From: Pseudomonadota bacterium
GTDB lineage: Bacteria > Pseudomonadota > Alphaproteobacteria > Reyranellales > Reyranellaceae
Length of the DNA stretch: 27,122 bases
NCBI GenBank assembly: GCA_023436825.1
Contig: JAEZHS010000273.1
Location: forward strand, 1 to 27,122
Direction: 5' to 3'
The notes under the pieces are model-generated. The model saw only the letters and a program-made list of their open reading frames with translations, ran no database searches and was not told the origin of the DNA. The translations under genes were made by a program, and so were the position numbers. Position 1 is the stretch's first letter, and each line of letters opens with the position of its first letter. This document shows positions 9,312 through 17,670 of this stretch, one piece after another.

Positions 9312-9385
9312 GGCGCTCGAGCCCCTGTAGATGGTAGGCTTCGCAACACTGCAATCTTCTATTCTCAGGCAAGAAGGCTGGCAAC
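9312..9385. promoter_or_regulatory. Short divergent promoter region between glk and pfkB
   Basis: Only 74 bp separate the two divergent start codons, so both promoters, and probably a shared control site, must lie here or inside the genes. AAGAAGG near 9367 is a plausible ribosome site for pfkB, and AGGGG for glk on the other strand. I see no strong sigma-70 boxes or clear operator. Confidence 0.4.
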
Positions 9386-10360
9386 ATGACGCTGCAGCCG
9401 GAGACAGCCTCAAAGCCAATCATCACGGTAACGCTGAGCCCGACCATAGATCTCGCGTTCCAGTCGACCGAGATTAGACCTATCCGCAAGACGCGCGCGA
9501 TAGAACAGGGCACCGACGCCGGCGGTGGCGGCATCAATGTCGCCCGCGTGCTGAAGGAGCTGGGGGCCGAGGCGTATGCCGTCTATTTGGCCGGCGGCGC
9601 AACTGGACTCGTCCTGAACGAGCTCGTCACAAAATCGGGATTGCCAGCAAGATGCATCGATATAGCGGGCAGCACACGCATCAGCTTTACGGTCTTCGAA
9701 GAGATTTCAGGCCTGGAATACCGTTTCGTAAGTGAGGGCAGTGCCCTTGCTGAAGCAGAGTGGCAACCGACCCTATCGCTGCTGAAAGAATGCGAAGCAG
9801 ACTATGTGGTCGCGAGTGGTAGCCTACCGCCCGGCGTTCCTGTCGATTTCTACGCCCGCTTGGGCGCCATTGCCCGGAGCAATGGAGCGCGCTTCATTCT
9901 CGACACGTCAGGGCGAGCGCTCGAAGCGGCGATATCGGCGGGGGGCATTTATCTCACCAAGCCCAGTGTCGGGGAATTCGAAACGCTGACGCACCGAAAA
10001 TTTGAAACAGTCGGAGAAATCGCCGAGGCGGCGATGTCTTTCATTGCCAGCGGCTGCGTCGAAAACGTTGCTGTGACCATGGGACGTGACGGCGCGTTAC
10101 TCGCATCCCGCGCAGGGACCCTGCGCCTGAACGGCCCCAAGGTGAAGCCGGTGAGCGCTGTGGGGGCGGGCGATAGTTTTGTGGGCGGCATGACTGCCGC
10201 ACTCGCACGCGGACAAGATGTTGAGGACGCATTCATGCTCGGCATGGCCGCCGGCGCCGCTGCCGTCCTCACGCCCGGCACCCAATTGTGCCGTCGGGAA
10301 GATGTCGAGCGTCTCCATGCGGAGGTGGTGGCCGAGGGTGCACGCGCGCGGTCAATGTAG
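9386..10360 (+). CDS. pfkB: 6-phosphofructokinase, PfkB (ribokinase) family
   Basis: Sugar-phosphate kinase of 324 residues, within the 300-325 range of the family. The substrate loop GGGGINVARVLKELG (46-60) is that of the phosphofructokinase/tagatose-6-phosphate kinase branch. VVASGSLPPGVP follows near 141-152. The anion hole and catalytic base are in VGAGDSFVGG (259-268, base D263). It most likely converts fructose-6-phosphate to fructose-1,6-bisphosphate; a 1-phosphofructokinase or tagatose-6-phosphate role is possible. No phosphotransferase-system gene is adjacent, which favours 6-phosphofructokinase. It is divergent from glucokinase, so the pair would commit glucose to the Embden-Meyerhof route. 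Many alphaproteobacteria lack this step, which makes its presence meaningful. The ATG at 9386 is preceded by AAGAAGG. Confidence 0.87.
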   Translation: MTLQPETASKPIITVTLSPTIDLAFQSTEIRPIRKTRAIEQGTDAGGGGINVARVLKELGAEAYAVYLAGGATGLVLNELVTKSGLPARCIDIAGSTRISFTVFEEISGLEYRFVSEGSALAEAEWQPTLSLLKECEADYVVASGSLPPGVPVDFYARLGAIARSNGARFILDTSGRALEAAISAGGIYLTKPSVGEFETLTHRKFETVGEIAEAAMSFIASGCVENVAVTMGRDGALLASRAGTLRLNGPKVKPVSAVGAGDSFVGGMTAALARGQDVEDAFMLGMAAGAAAVLTPGTQLCRREDVERLHAEVVAEGARARSM

Positions 10361-10650
10361 CCGCTGAATGCCGGGGGCGCGGTTCAGAACCGTGAACCTG
10401 GTCGCCGCCGTATCTCGACGTTGCAAATGGTTGGGACCATTCGCACGAACTACTGCACAACCCGACCAAACACCACAGCTGCTGCTCGGATGCGGGGCGG
10501 CGTTCACCTGGCTCATCGGCACCCTCGAGGAAATCGGAAAGATGGACCGGAATACCCGAAGGGAGAGGAAGGCTCACCAACCTCTTCAAAAATCTGGGGA
10601 GCCCAAGGGCCAGGCTCGGAGCCTCGAAGTGTCAGAAGACATCGAGAATA
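10361..10650. other. Gene-poor spacer left of the island boundary
   Basis: No convincing gene. A plus-strand frame at 10368-10700 runs into the tRNA fragment and ends in GAPEEIRTPNLLIRS, a typical artefact of translating tRNA antisense sequence, so it is not called. Short inverted repeats around 10380-10398 (CGGTT/AACCG and GGTTC/GAACC) just after pfkB could be a weak transcript end. Confidence 0.5.
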
Positions 10651-10700
10651 ATGGCGCGCCCGAAGAGATTCGAACTCCTAACCTTCTGATCCGTAGCTAG
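10651..10700 (-). repeat. Left direct repeat: 3' half of tRNA-Arg (att-like site)
   Basis: Read on the minus strand this is the second half of a tRNA: anticodon loop CTACGGA (anticodon ACG, arginine), stem TCAGA, variable loop AGGTT, T arm AGGAG-TTCGAAT-CTCTT, acceptor CGGGCGC, G and CCA (10652-10654). The matching 5' half (acceptor GCGCCCG, D arm) is absent from the neighbouring bases, so it is a fragment, not a gene. The same 50 bases recur at 26950-26999 with one change (10690 T, 26989 C). Confidence 0.85.
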
Positions 10701-11017
10701 GAAGCCGGAAATGCCGAAGTCATTGATCTCTTGGACCTTTTAGGCGTCGAGTGTCGCACGCTTCAGGCCACTTTTTGCGCCAGAATCGGCCCTTTGTTGC
10801 ACGTTGTTGTCGGGCAGTAGCGGCCGTCAGAGGGCGGAAGCGCCCCCGGAAGCTGCGTGCGACCGGCGACGACGCCCGCTGCCCTTCGGGACGTCGGGGA
10901 AAGCCGGCGATCAGGCCGCCTGAGACGTAGTGCGCCACCGGCGAGACGGTCGATTGCGGGCCGCTGACGCAGGTCGGCTGAGCGGCCTCGGTATCGAGCA
11001 TATTGCCGTCTACTCGC
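10701..11017. other. Gene-poor spacer inside the left island end
   Basis: These 317 bp show no recognisable gene. A minus-strand frame at 10720-11043 (107 codons) overlaps the transporter stop region and lacks a ribosome site, so it is not called. A small hairpin (GGGCG/CGCCC around a 4-base loop) near 10833-10846 lies downstream of the minus-strand operon and may help end its transcript. There is no T run after it. Confidence 0.4.
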
Positions 11018-12382
11018 TCAGTCGCCGCGGCGCATGCCGCCAAGCGGCTTGCCCGACATCAGGTGCCGCTCGATCGCCTCGAGCGAGTGTCCCGTGGTCT
11101 CGGGCACGCGCCTCAACGTGAAGGCGATGCCGCCCAGGCAAATCACCGCGAACACCGTGAAGGTGAAGGCCAGCCCAGGCCCAGCCAGCATCAGCGGAAA
11201 GGCGAAGACAACAAGGAAGTTGAAGCCCCAGTTGCTGAGCGACGCCATGCTCATGCCCGGGCCGCGTATGCGCAGCGGGAAGATTTCCGACATCAACAGA
11301 TGCGGAAGCGGGCCGATGGCCAACGCGAACGAGGCGATGTAGAGCAGCAGCATGGCGATGATCAGCCATGACGGCACGGCCTGTGGGAAGACCACGCCCA
11401 ATGCGATCACCAGCATGGTGACGGCGGCGCCGAGGAAACCGATGACCAGGAGCGGCCGCCGGCCGAGCCGGTCGATCAGGAACATGGCCAGCACCGTGGT
11501 GGCCACGTTCACCGTGCCGACACCGATCGTCGCCAGCACCTGGGTCCTGGCGTTGTCGAAGCCGGCGTGGGCGAAGATTTCGGGGGCGTAGTAGATCACG
11601 GCATTGATGCCGCTCAGCTGCTGCAGGAAGAACAGGCCGACGCCGACGATCAGGGCCGGCCGAACGCCAGGCTCCAGCAGCGCGCGGTAGCCAACCCGCT
11701 GGTTGAGCTCGGCCTTGACCGAGCGGATCATCTCGGCCACCTCTCCGTCGACGCCAGCGCCCGGCCCGCGCAGGCGAGCAAGGCTCGCCTTGGCATCGAC
11801 CGGCCGGTTGTGGCGCACGAGCCAACGCGGCGATTCCGGCAGCAGCAACAGGCCAAGCAGGAACAGCATGCCGGGCACGACGCCCAGCCCAAACATGAGG
11901 CGCCACACGCCGGCAGCCGATTCTTCTTTGATGAACACGCCGGTGAGGTAGGACGCGAGGATTCCGATGGTGATCGCGAGCTGATAGGTCGACACCATCG
12001 CGCCGCGGCTTTCATGCGGCGCGCACTCGGCGATATAGAGCGGCGCGGCGACGGCGGCCGTGCCGATGGCGATGCCGAGCACGAGGCGGGCGACCACCAG
12101 CATCCATACGGCGCTGATGCCAGCCGCCATCAGCGCCCCCAGCCCGAACAAGGCCGCCGCAGCCATCAGCACCGAACGCCGGCCGTAGCGGTCAGTGATC
12201 GGGCCGGCAACGCTGGCCGCCGCCAACGCGCCCAGCGGCACCGCCGCCGTCATGAAACCGCCGACCAGCGGGCTCATTGGGAAATCTTTGTCGAGCGAGG
12301 CGCGCGCGACGGCGATCACGCCCTCATCGTAGCCGAACAGGAAGCCGGCGATCGCCGCGACGAAGGCTAGAAAATAGATCAT
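11018..12382 (-). CDS. MFS sugar porter (canonical hexose type)
   Basis: Inner-membrane sugar:proton symporter of the major facilitator superfamily, sugar porter family; 454 residues with 12 hydrophobic segments. It has all family signatures: GFLFGYDEGVI in helix 1, DRYGRR in the 2/3 loop, PESPRWL at the end of the first half, QQLSGINAVIYYAP in helix 7, DRLGRRPLL, GPLPHLLMSEIFP and PETTGHSLE at the C-terminus. The QQ...N residues that coordinate hexose in XylE/GLUT-type proteins are intact, so a neutral sugar such as glucose or xylose is the likely substrate. It is the last gene of the minus-strand operon, 29 bp after the OprB porin, a natural outer/inner membrane uptake pair. CAGGAA precedes the ATG at 12382. 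Confidence 0.92.
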   Translation of the reverse strand: MIYFLAFVAAIAGFLFGYDEGVIAVARASLDKDFPMSPLVGGFMTAAVPLGALAAASVAGPITDRYGRRSVLMAAAALFGLGALMAAGISAVWMLVVARLVLGIAIGTAAVAAPLYIAECAPHESRGAMVSTYQLAITIGILASYLTGVFIKEESAAGVWRLMFGLGVVPGMLFLLGLLLLPESPRWLVRHNRPVDAKASLARLRGPGAGVDGEVAEMIRSVKAELNQRVGYRALLEPGVRPALIVGVGLFFLQQLSGINAVIYYAPEIFAHAGFDNARTQVLATIGVGTVNVATTVLAMFLIDRLGRRPLLVIGFLGAAVTMLVIALGVVFPQAVPSWLIIAMLLLYIASFALAIGPLPHLLMSEIFPLRIRGPGMSMASLSNWGFNFLVVFAFPLMLAGPGLAFTFTVFAVICLGGIAFTLRRVPETTGHSLEAIERHLMSGKPLGGMRRGD

Positions 12383-12411
12383 GGTTGGGTTCCTGCTGGC
12401 GGGGATCCGAC

Positions 12412-13737
12412 TCAGAAGTTGATCACGGTCTTGAGGCCGAAGACGAGGATGTTGACATTGTAGGCGGTGGTGCCGGGTGTGTAGATGTACTGGACGTTCG
12501 GCCGGATGGTGAGCCCCGGCTTGGGCGCGAGGCCGTAGTAGAGCTCGAACACGTACTCCGATTGCTTCACTACATCCGGCAGCAGGCCAAGCCCGCTCAG
12601 CGTGTTCTGCACGCCGGTCAGATTCGGGTTGACCTGCGTCGTGCCGGCGCCGAAGGCGATCTGGTCATGCGGGCGCGAGGGGAACGGGCCGGTATAGGTC
12701 AGTCCGCCGGCGACCTGCATCCAGGTGACTGACGTCTGCTGGTCTGCCATCGATAAGTTTACGAAAGCCCTCAGGCCGCCCTTCGGGTCGGGCGACGAAT
12801 TGCGGGTGAGCTGCTGCTCGAAGTTCAGATAGCCGCCATACAGTCCAGTACGCTGCACCGCCGGCAGGCCGGTTAGCGCCGCAACGTTGCCGCTGATGTC
12901 GCTAACCACATCGCTCAGCGTCGCTGTCGAATACCAAGCGCCGATCTTGTAGCTGCCGGGCAGCCGGCCGCCGTCGAACTTGGGCAGCCAGGCAATCTCG
13001 AGCGGCATGAGTACGCCGTCCGAATTCGGGTACCACACTGGCCACAGCTTGTCGGTATAGCTGAGATACAATCCGTTCACGTTGTAAATGCCAGCCTGGA
13101 TGTAGCCGAACTCGGGGAGCTTGAGCTTGGCGATGGCCCCCCATTGGCTGATCGGCCAGTTGTAGATGTAATTACCGACGATGTTGCCAGGCTGCGAACC
13201 GCAGAAGGTGAGGTTCTGGAACTCGCACGAGAAGGCGGCGAAGGCGTCACCCATGGCGACGCGGCCCCAGCGGACCGTCAGCAGGTCTTCGAAGAAGCGG
13301 TGCTCGAGGAAGAGCTGCGTGAGCCGCACGGTCTGCCCGCGGCCCCACACTTCCTGCACTAACTGCAGCGTGTCCAGCCCGGCATCGTCGACGAGGTTGC
13401 GGCCGAAGCGCGAGGTGTAGGTCACCTGCAGCTTCGTGTTCGGGAGTGTGATCAGCTTCTCGAGGTCGAAGGTGGCGCCGAACAGCGCCTGCCCGCTAAA
13501 GCTGCCGAGCGCCTGGGTGCCGCCGACGGCGTTGGTGGCGAACTCGCCGACGAAGCCGAGCTGCAGGTCCACACCCATTTCGAAGAGGCGGGTGCGTGCG
13601 CCTCCCCAGTTCCCCAGCAGCCATGGCTCCGAAGGCGCCGTCGGCGTCGTCGGAGCGACCGGCGTCTCCGCGTTGGCGCCGGCGCACAACATCAGCGCGG
13701 CGACGATCGCGACCAACTTTACACCTGCACGCAACAC
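12412..13737 (-). CDS. Carbohydrate-selective outer-membrane porin, OprB family
   Basis: Outer-membrane beta-barrel of 441 residues for passive sugar uptake. Residues 1-23 form a signal peptide (charged start, hydrophobic core, cleavage near AGANA). The mature N-terminus has the OprB opening LLGNWGGARTRLFEMGVDLQ. Alternating barrel strands follow, with the family motif RWGRVAMGDAFA near the middle, and the protein ends in phenylalanine as porins do. The start is GTG at 13737 or TTG at 13734; GGGGGAG is better spaced for the TTG. It lies 56 bp after the GMC oxidoreductase and 29 bp before the MFS sugar porter, so the pair forms an uptake route. The substrate is not determinable, but glucose-type sugars fit the neighbouring glucokinase. 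Confidence 0.9.
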   Translation of the reverse strand: MLRAGVKLVAIVAALMLCAGANAETPVAPTTPTAPSEPWLLGNWGGARTRLFEMGVDLQLGFVGEFATNAVGGTQALGSFSGQALFGATFDLEKLITLPNTKLQVTYTSRFGRNLVDDAGLDTLQLVQEVWGRGQTVRLTQLFLEHRFFEDLLTVRWGRVAMGDAFAAFSCEFQNLTFCGSQPGNIVGNYIYNWPISQWGAIAKLKLPEFGYIQAGIYNVNGLYLSYTDKLWPVWYPNSDGVLMPLEIAWLPKFDGGRLPGSYKIGAWYSTATLSDVVSDISGNVAALTGLPAVQRTGLYGGYLNFEQQLTRNSSPDPKGGLRAFVNLSMADQQTSVTWMQVAGGLTYTGPFPSRPHDQIAFGAGTTQVNPNLTGVQNTLSGLGLLPDVVKQSEYVFELYYGLAPKPGLTIRPNVQYIYTPGTTAYNVNILVFGLKTVINF

Positions 13738-13763
13738 GTCTCCCCCTCAAGCTTGTCGTACGC

Positions 13764-13782
13764 ACGCACCTCCCGGGTGCGT
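13764..13782. terminator. Hairpin between GMC oxidoreductase and OprB genes
   Basis: ACGCACC and GGTGCGT form a perfect 7-bp stem around a 5-base loop (TCCCG on the plus strand) in the 56-bp gap. There is no T run, so it is more likely an intra-operon stabiliser or partial attenuator that sets different levels for the enzyme and transport halves than a full terminator. Confidence 0.35.
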
Positions 13783-13793
13783 TGATGGCGGCG

Positions 13794-15293
13794 CTACTGC
13801 GCCGCCATCGCCTGCTCATCCCGAGCCATCGTCGCCGCGAGGCGCTGAGCATTGCGTAGCGCGACCGCGGTGATGGTGAGGTAGGAATTGGCGCTGCCCT
13901 GGTGTGGCCACAGTGCCGCGTCGGCGCCGCTCAGATTGCGGATCCGCCAGAAGCGACCGTCGGGATCGGTCACGGCCGTCGCCGCATCGCGGCCCATGCG
14001 CAGCCCGCCGAATTCGTGCAGCGCCGAGCCGGCAGCGTTCTCCTCGGTGCGCACGATCCTTCCACCCATGGCGCGCGCGACGTCCGCCGTGAAAGTCGCC
14101 ATCTCCTTCAAGGTCTTGCTGTCGGACGGGCTGCGGTCGTTGACGATGCAATAGCCCTTCCTCGTCCGGCCCTCACCCACCAGCACCATGCGTCCCGCCT
14201 CCTCAGCCTTGCTGATGCCGAAGCAGTAGAACAGCACGTAGCGGCCGCCTTCGTCGCCATCGAGCCAACAGGTCGCATGCAGCGGGCTGTACCACGTTTC
14301 CTGGAACATGCCCTGCAGTTGGGCGTGGAATGGCCGCTCAGCCGTCGGGGGCACGAAGATATAGAGCGACCGCTCGCCGATCGATTCGGGCAGCTCGAAC
14401 ACGGCCTGCCGGAACAGGTGATCGCCCATATAGCGGCCGACCATGGGGTCGCGCTCGCCCAGGCCCGAGACGAGAGCGAGCCGCGTGGACTGCACGCAGC
14501 CGCCCGCCAGCACGACGTGTCGCGCCGGAATGTCGAAGGGCGTGTTGTCGCGATCCTGCACCTTGACGGCGCTGACGCGGTCTCCGTCGAGGACGAGCTC
14601 AAGGGCTTCCGTCTCCGCCGCCAGAGACAGGCGCGCGCCATCCTCGATGCGCCCGAAATGCTTGCAGCGCAGCAGCCGAGAGACCGAGGAGTCGAAGCCG
14701 AACGACATGCGCCCGCCGTGCACTGCGCGCGTATCGACGCCGAGCGGCGCGTGGATGGCAGGAACACCCGCGCTCGCCATGCGCGCCATCAGGCGCTCCT
14801 GGGCGGGGTGCGTCATGAAGGCCGGCGCATCAGCGCCGCCGGACATGCCGACCAGACGCTCCGCCTCCTCGTACCATGGGCGGATCTCGTTGGCGTCATA
14901 GGGCCATTCGGCGAAGTCCTCATCGCGGAAGCGCGGGGTGCAACCGCCCCAAAATACTGTGCGGCCGCCGACAAGGGCCCAGGCGTTGTTGTTGGTGTCG
15001 GCGCTGCCGGCGCGCGCAGCGGCGAGTTCCGCCTCGGTCGTCCACAGGGTGCGGTAGCGCACGAGATCGTGGATCTTCGGTACGAAATCGCCACGGTTGG
15101 CGAACGGACCCGACCCGACGTGCTCGGTGAGGATCAGCGGCCCGGCCTCGATGATGGCGACCTTGAGGCCGTGGTTCGCAAGCTCGATCGCCGTAGTGAC
15201 GCCGCTGGTGCCGCTGCCGATCACCAAGCAGTCGACCTTCGCGGCGGCGATGGAGCGCGGGTTGCTCAGCACGATGGGAGAAAGCGGATGCAT
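13794..15293 (-). CDS. GMC-family FAD oxidoreductase (sugar oxidase/dehydrogenase-like)
   Basis: Flavoprotein of 499 residues that would oxidise an alcohol group, probably of a sugar or cyclitol. The dinucleotide motif GSGTSG is at 26-31 followed by IIEAGP. GGRTVFWGGCTPRF is the flavin-contact stretch seen in pyranose oxidase and gluconate or glucoside dehydrogenase relatives. The active-site pair is probably H426 (HEFGGLRMG) and N469 in GSANSYLTITAVAL, the His/Asn pairing known from pyranose oxidase. No signal peptide is seen, so a cytosolic enzyme is likely. The start ATG overlaps the stop of the aminotransferase gene by one base (TGATG), indicating coupled translation. A reading frame extending upstream to 15563 is only a shadow of that gene. 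Substrate and the oxidised position are unknown. Confidence 0.88.
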   Translation of the reverse strand: MHPLSPIVLSNPRSIAAAKVDCLVIGSGTSGVTTAIELANHGLKVAIIEAGPLILTEHVGSGPFANRGDFVPKIHDLVRYRTLWTTEAELAAARAGSADTNNNAWALVGGRTVFWGGCTPRFRDEDFAEWPYDANEIRPWYEEAERLVGMSGGADAPAFMTHPAQERLMARMASAGVPAIHAPLGVDTRAVHGGRMSFGFDSSVSRLLRCKHFGRIEDGARLSLAAETEALELVLDGDRVSAVKVQDRDNTPFDIPARHVVLAGGCVQSTRLALVSGLGERDPMVGRYMGDHLFRQAVFELPESIGERSLYIFVPPTAERPFHAQLQGMFQETWYSPLHATCWLDGDEGGRYVLFYCFGISKAEEAGRMVLVGEGRTRKGYCIVNDRSPSDSKTLKEMATFTADVARAMGGRIVRTEENAAGSALHEFGGLRMGRDAATAVTDPDGRFWRIRNLSGADAALWPHQGSANSYLTITAVALRNAQRLAATMARDEQAMAAQ

Positions 15294-16627
15294 CACTCGG
15301 CTGCCTTGGTCCGGGGGGCGAATGCGTTCCCGACCTTGCGGAACGCGGCAACGATGTCGTCGACGTCCTTGTCGCTGAGGACGGGCATCACGGTGAGCAA
15401 CGCGGCACGGTCCGACAACGAATCGCAGGCCGGAAGTGCGCCTCGCTCGTAGCTGTAGTCTGCGGCGAAGACGTTCGAAGGATGCGTCCAGGGAAAGCCA
15501 TCGCTTGCGTTCGAGCGCTTCTTCACCAGGCTCGGGACGTTGAAGTACCAGTGCATGCCCCACTCGCGCATCGTGATGCAGGCGAGACTGCCTTCCGGTC
15601 CACGGATGCCCTCTGCGCGCAAGGCCTCGACGAAGCGCTGGCAGGCTTCAGCTGTCTCGTAAATCGTGATCAGCACCGGTCCGGTGTCGCCCGACGGATC
15701 GGGGATATCGCGCAGGCCGATCCCTGGAATGTCCTTGATGGCCTCGCGGATGCGCCACTTGGCCTCGCGCATACGGCCGGTGATCTTCTTCACCTTGCGC
15801 ATTTGGCCGAGCGCCATGGCGCCCGCCAACTCCGACATGCGGCTGCCCGTTCCCCAGTACTGGTAGCGTTCGTCCGACGGATCCAGGCGTCCGTCCTCAT
15901 TGCGCGCATAGCCGAGGTCGTGCAGCGCCACGCAGCGCTTGTACAGGTCTTCATCCTCGGTGACGATCAGGCCGCCCTCACCGCTCGTCATGTTCTTGTT
16001 GAGCTGGAAGCTATAGATGCCGATGTCGCCGTAGGATCCAGAGGGACGCCCCTTCAGCGAGGCTCCGATAGCCTGGGCGCAATCCTCGAGCAGCCGAATA
16101 TTGTGCTTGCGGCATATCTCGGCGATGCGGTCGTTGCGCCCCATCGCCCCGCTCATGTTGACGAACAGCACCGCTTTGCTGCGCGGCCCGATCTTTCGCT
16201 CGAGGTCGGCGGGGTCCATGCAGAAGCTGCTGTCGATATCGATGAGACGCGGGATCGCGCCGGTGCGCACGATGGCGCTGATGCAGGCCACCCACATGTA
16301 TCCTGGCACCAGCACTTCGTCGCCTGGGCCAACGCCGAAGGCGCACAACGCGATGTGCAGCGCGGCGCTACCACTGTTGACGCCGAGCGCATGCTTGTGC
16401 CCGAAGGTCGAGCACCATTCGGCTTCCAGCTTGTCGACCATGCCCTGCGCATCGAGGCCGTAGAAGCGGAAGGGGCTGCGCGCCTCGACGACCTGCGTGA
16501 CCAGGCGCTTCTCCTCGTCGTCGATGAAGTAGGCGCCGGGCAGCTCCCACGGCAGCGGCGTCGAGCGGACCGGTGTACCGCCGTCTATGGCGAGGCGGTT
16601 CGACATGTATCGTGCATTGTCGCTCAT
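15293..16627 (-). CDS. DegT/DnrJ/EryC1/StrS-family aminotransferase
   Basis: PLP-dependent aminotransferase that typically converts a keto sugar or keto-cyclitol to the amine. Of 444 residues: NSGSAALHIAL at 84-94 holds the PLP phosphate, D182 and Q185 in LLEDCAQAIG contact the ring, and K211 in SFQLNKNMTSGEGG forms the Schiff base. It is longer than the usual 370-400 residues, with an extended C-terminal part, as in the inosose/amino-cyclitol aminotransferases. GGGGGAG six bases before the ATG supports the start at 16627; M8 is an alternative. It is coupled by a one-base overlap to the GMC oxidoreductase, so one enzyme probably makes the carbonyl and the other aminates it. The amino sugar or amino-cyclitol product is inferred, not seen. 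Confidence 0.9.
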   Translation of the reverse strand: MSDNARYMSNRLAIDGGTPVRSTPLPWELPGAYFIDDEEKRLVTQVVEARSPFRFYGLDAQGMVDKLEAEWCSTFGHKHALGVNSGSAALHIALCAFGVGPGDEVLVPGYMWVACISAIVRTGAIPRLIDIDSSFCMDPADLERKIGPRSKAVLFVNMSGAMGRNDRIAEICRKHNIRLLEDCAQAIGASLKGRPSGSYGDIGIYSFQLNKNMTSGEGGLIVTEDEDLYKRCVALHDLGYARNEDGRLDPSDERYQYWGTGSRMSELAGAMALGQMRKVKKITGRMREAKWRIREAIKDIPGIGLRDIPDPSGDTGPVLITIYETAEACQRFVEALRAEGIRGPEGSLACITMREWGMHWYFNVPSLVKKRSNASDGFPWTHPSNVFAADYSYERGALPACDSLSDRAALLTVMPVLSDKDVDDIVAAFRKVGNAFAPRTKAAE

Positions 16628-16692
16628 CGGTAACTCCCCCTATTGGCTGTCTGAATATCGATCCGGACCAAAACGCCCTCGTGTTACCAGCG

Positions 16693-17664
16693 TCATTGGC
16701 CTGTGTGCCGGCGGTTCGCCAGGTATGCCAGACCGATGAAGGCCGGCGTCGGATGGACGATCACCACCGTCGGAATGCGTGCAAGGTAGGACGTCATCCT
16801 CGCCTTGGCCTCGAAGCGCTCGCGAAAGGCTGACCGTCGCAGGAAGTCCGTAAAGCGCGGGGCAATGCCGCCGGCGATGAAGACGCCGCCGCGCGCACCC
16901 AGCGTCAGGGCAACGTTGCCGGCAACGCTGCCGAGGAAGGCGCAGAACAGCTCCAGCGTCTCACGGCTAACCTCGCAGTCGCCCGCTAGTGCATGCTCGA
17001 TGATCTCGCTGTTGCCGCGTGCCGGTACGGTCTTGCCGTCGGTCCTGGCGATCGCATGGTAGAGATGGATCAGACCCGGCCCGGAGAGCACGCTCTCGAC
17101 CGAGACATGATGGAGCTGGTGGCGGAGTGCAAGGATGACGGCATCCTCGCGCCGGTTCTCGCTCGACAGGGTCGCGTGCCCGCCCTCGGTGACCAGCACA
17201 ATCTCTTCCTGCCGGCCGTGCGCCAGGGCCGCGAGGCCGAAGCCCGTCCCGGGGCCCAGCACGGCCATCGTTCCCCGCTCGCCGCCGCGCGCCGTCCCAA
17301 GCGTCACAAGGTTCTCGGGTTGCAACGCTGGCAGCGACCAGCCGAGCGCTTCGAAGTCATTCAGGACCTGCACCTCGCGCATGTTCAGGCCCTTGGCGAT
17401 GCGATCTGGATCGACGGTCCACGCGGCATTGGTGAGGACGACCCGGCCGCCGTCGATCGGACCGGCCGCCGCGATCAGCGCACGATGCGGCTGATGGCCG
17501 GCCGCAGGGCCGGCGAGGAAGGCGCGCACCGCCTCGACGGGCGAAGCATGGTCGGCGACGGCGTAGCTCTCCGACACCGCGACGTCCGCCCCCGCCAGCA
17601 GTGCGAAGCGGGCATTGGTAGCGCCGATGTCAGCCAGCAGGGCAGAAGCAGGAGGAGAGCTCAT
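16693..17664 (-). CDS. glk: Glucokinase (Glk family), copy 2, island-borne
   Basis: Second Glk-type kinase, 323 residues. It has LLADIGATNARFALL (ATP loop) near residues 9-23, VQVLNDFEALG with the catalytic aspartate, VLGPGTGFGLAAL, TEGGHATLS and GARGGVFIAGGI. Although the family is the same as the 8364-9311 copy, the sequences are well diverged, so this is not a recent duplicate. GGAGG lies nine bases before the ATG, inside the end of the upstream transporter gene, with 6 bp between the two genes. In this operon it may phosphorylate incoming glucose to feed or bypass the oxidase/aminotransferase pair. A kinase acting on a modified glucose is also possible. Confidence 0.92.
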   Translation of the reverse strand: MSSPPASALLADIGATNARFALLAGADVAVSESYAVADHASPVEAVRAFLAGPAAGHQPHRALIAAAGPIDGGRVVLTNAAWTVDPDRIAKGLNMREVQVLNDFEALGWSLPALQPENLVTLGTARGGERGTMAVLGPGTGFGLAALAHGRQEEIVLVTEGGHATLSSENRREDAVILALRHQLHHVSVESVLSGPGLIHLYHAIARTDGKTVPARGNSEIIEHALAGDCEVSRETLELFCAFLGSVAGNVALTLGARGGVFIAGGIAPRFTDFLRRSAFRERFEAKARMTSYLARIPTVVIVHPTPAFIGLAYLANRRHTGQ

Positions 17665-17670
17665 ATTCCT

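Noticed and set aside
10368..10700. Plus-strand frame of 110 codons before the island boundary
   Set aside because: Its last residues come from translating the tRNA fragment antisense, a common annotation artefact; the start has no ribosome site.
10720..11043. Minus-strand frame of 107 codons after the last transporter gene
   Set aside because: Overlaps the transporter end, lacks a ribosome site, and has low-complexity Arg/Ala/Pro content.
13902..15452. Plus-strand frame (516 codons) opposite the GMC oxidoreductase
   Set aside because: No recognisable motif, and the opposite strand has an intact flavoenzyme with all signatures.
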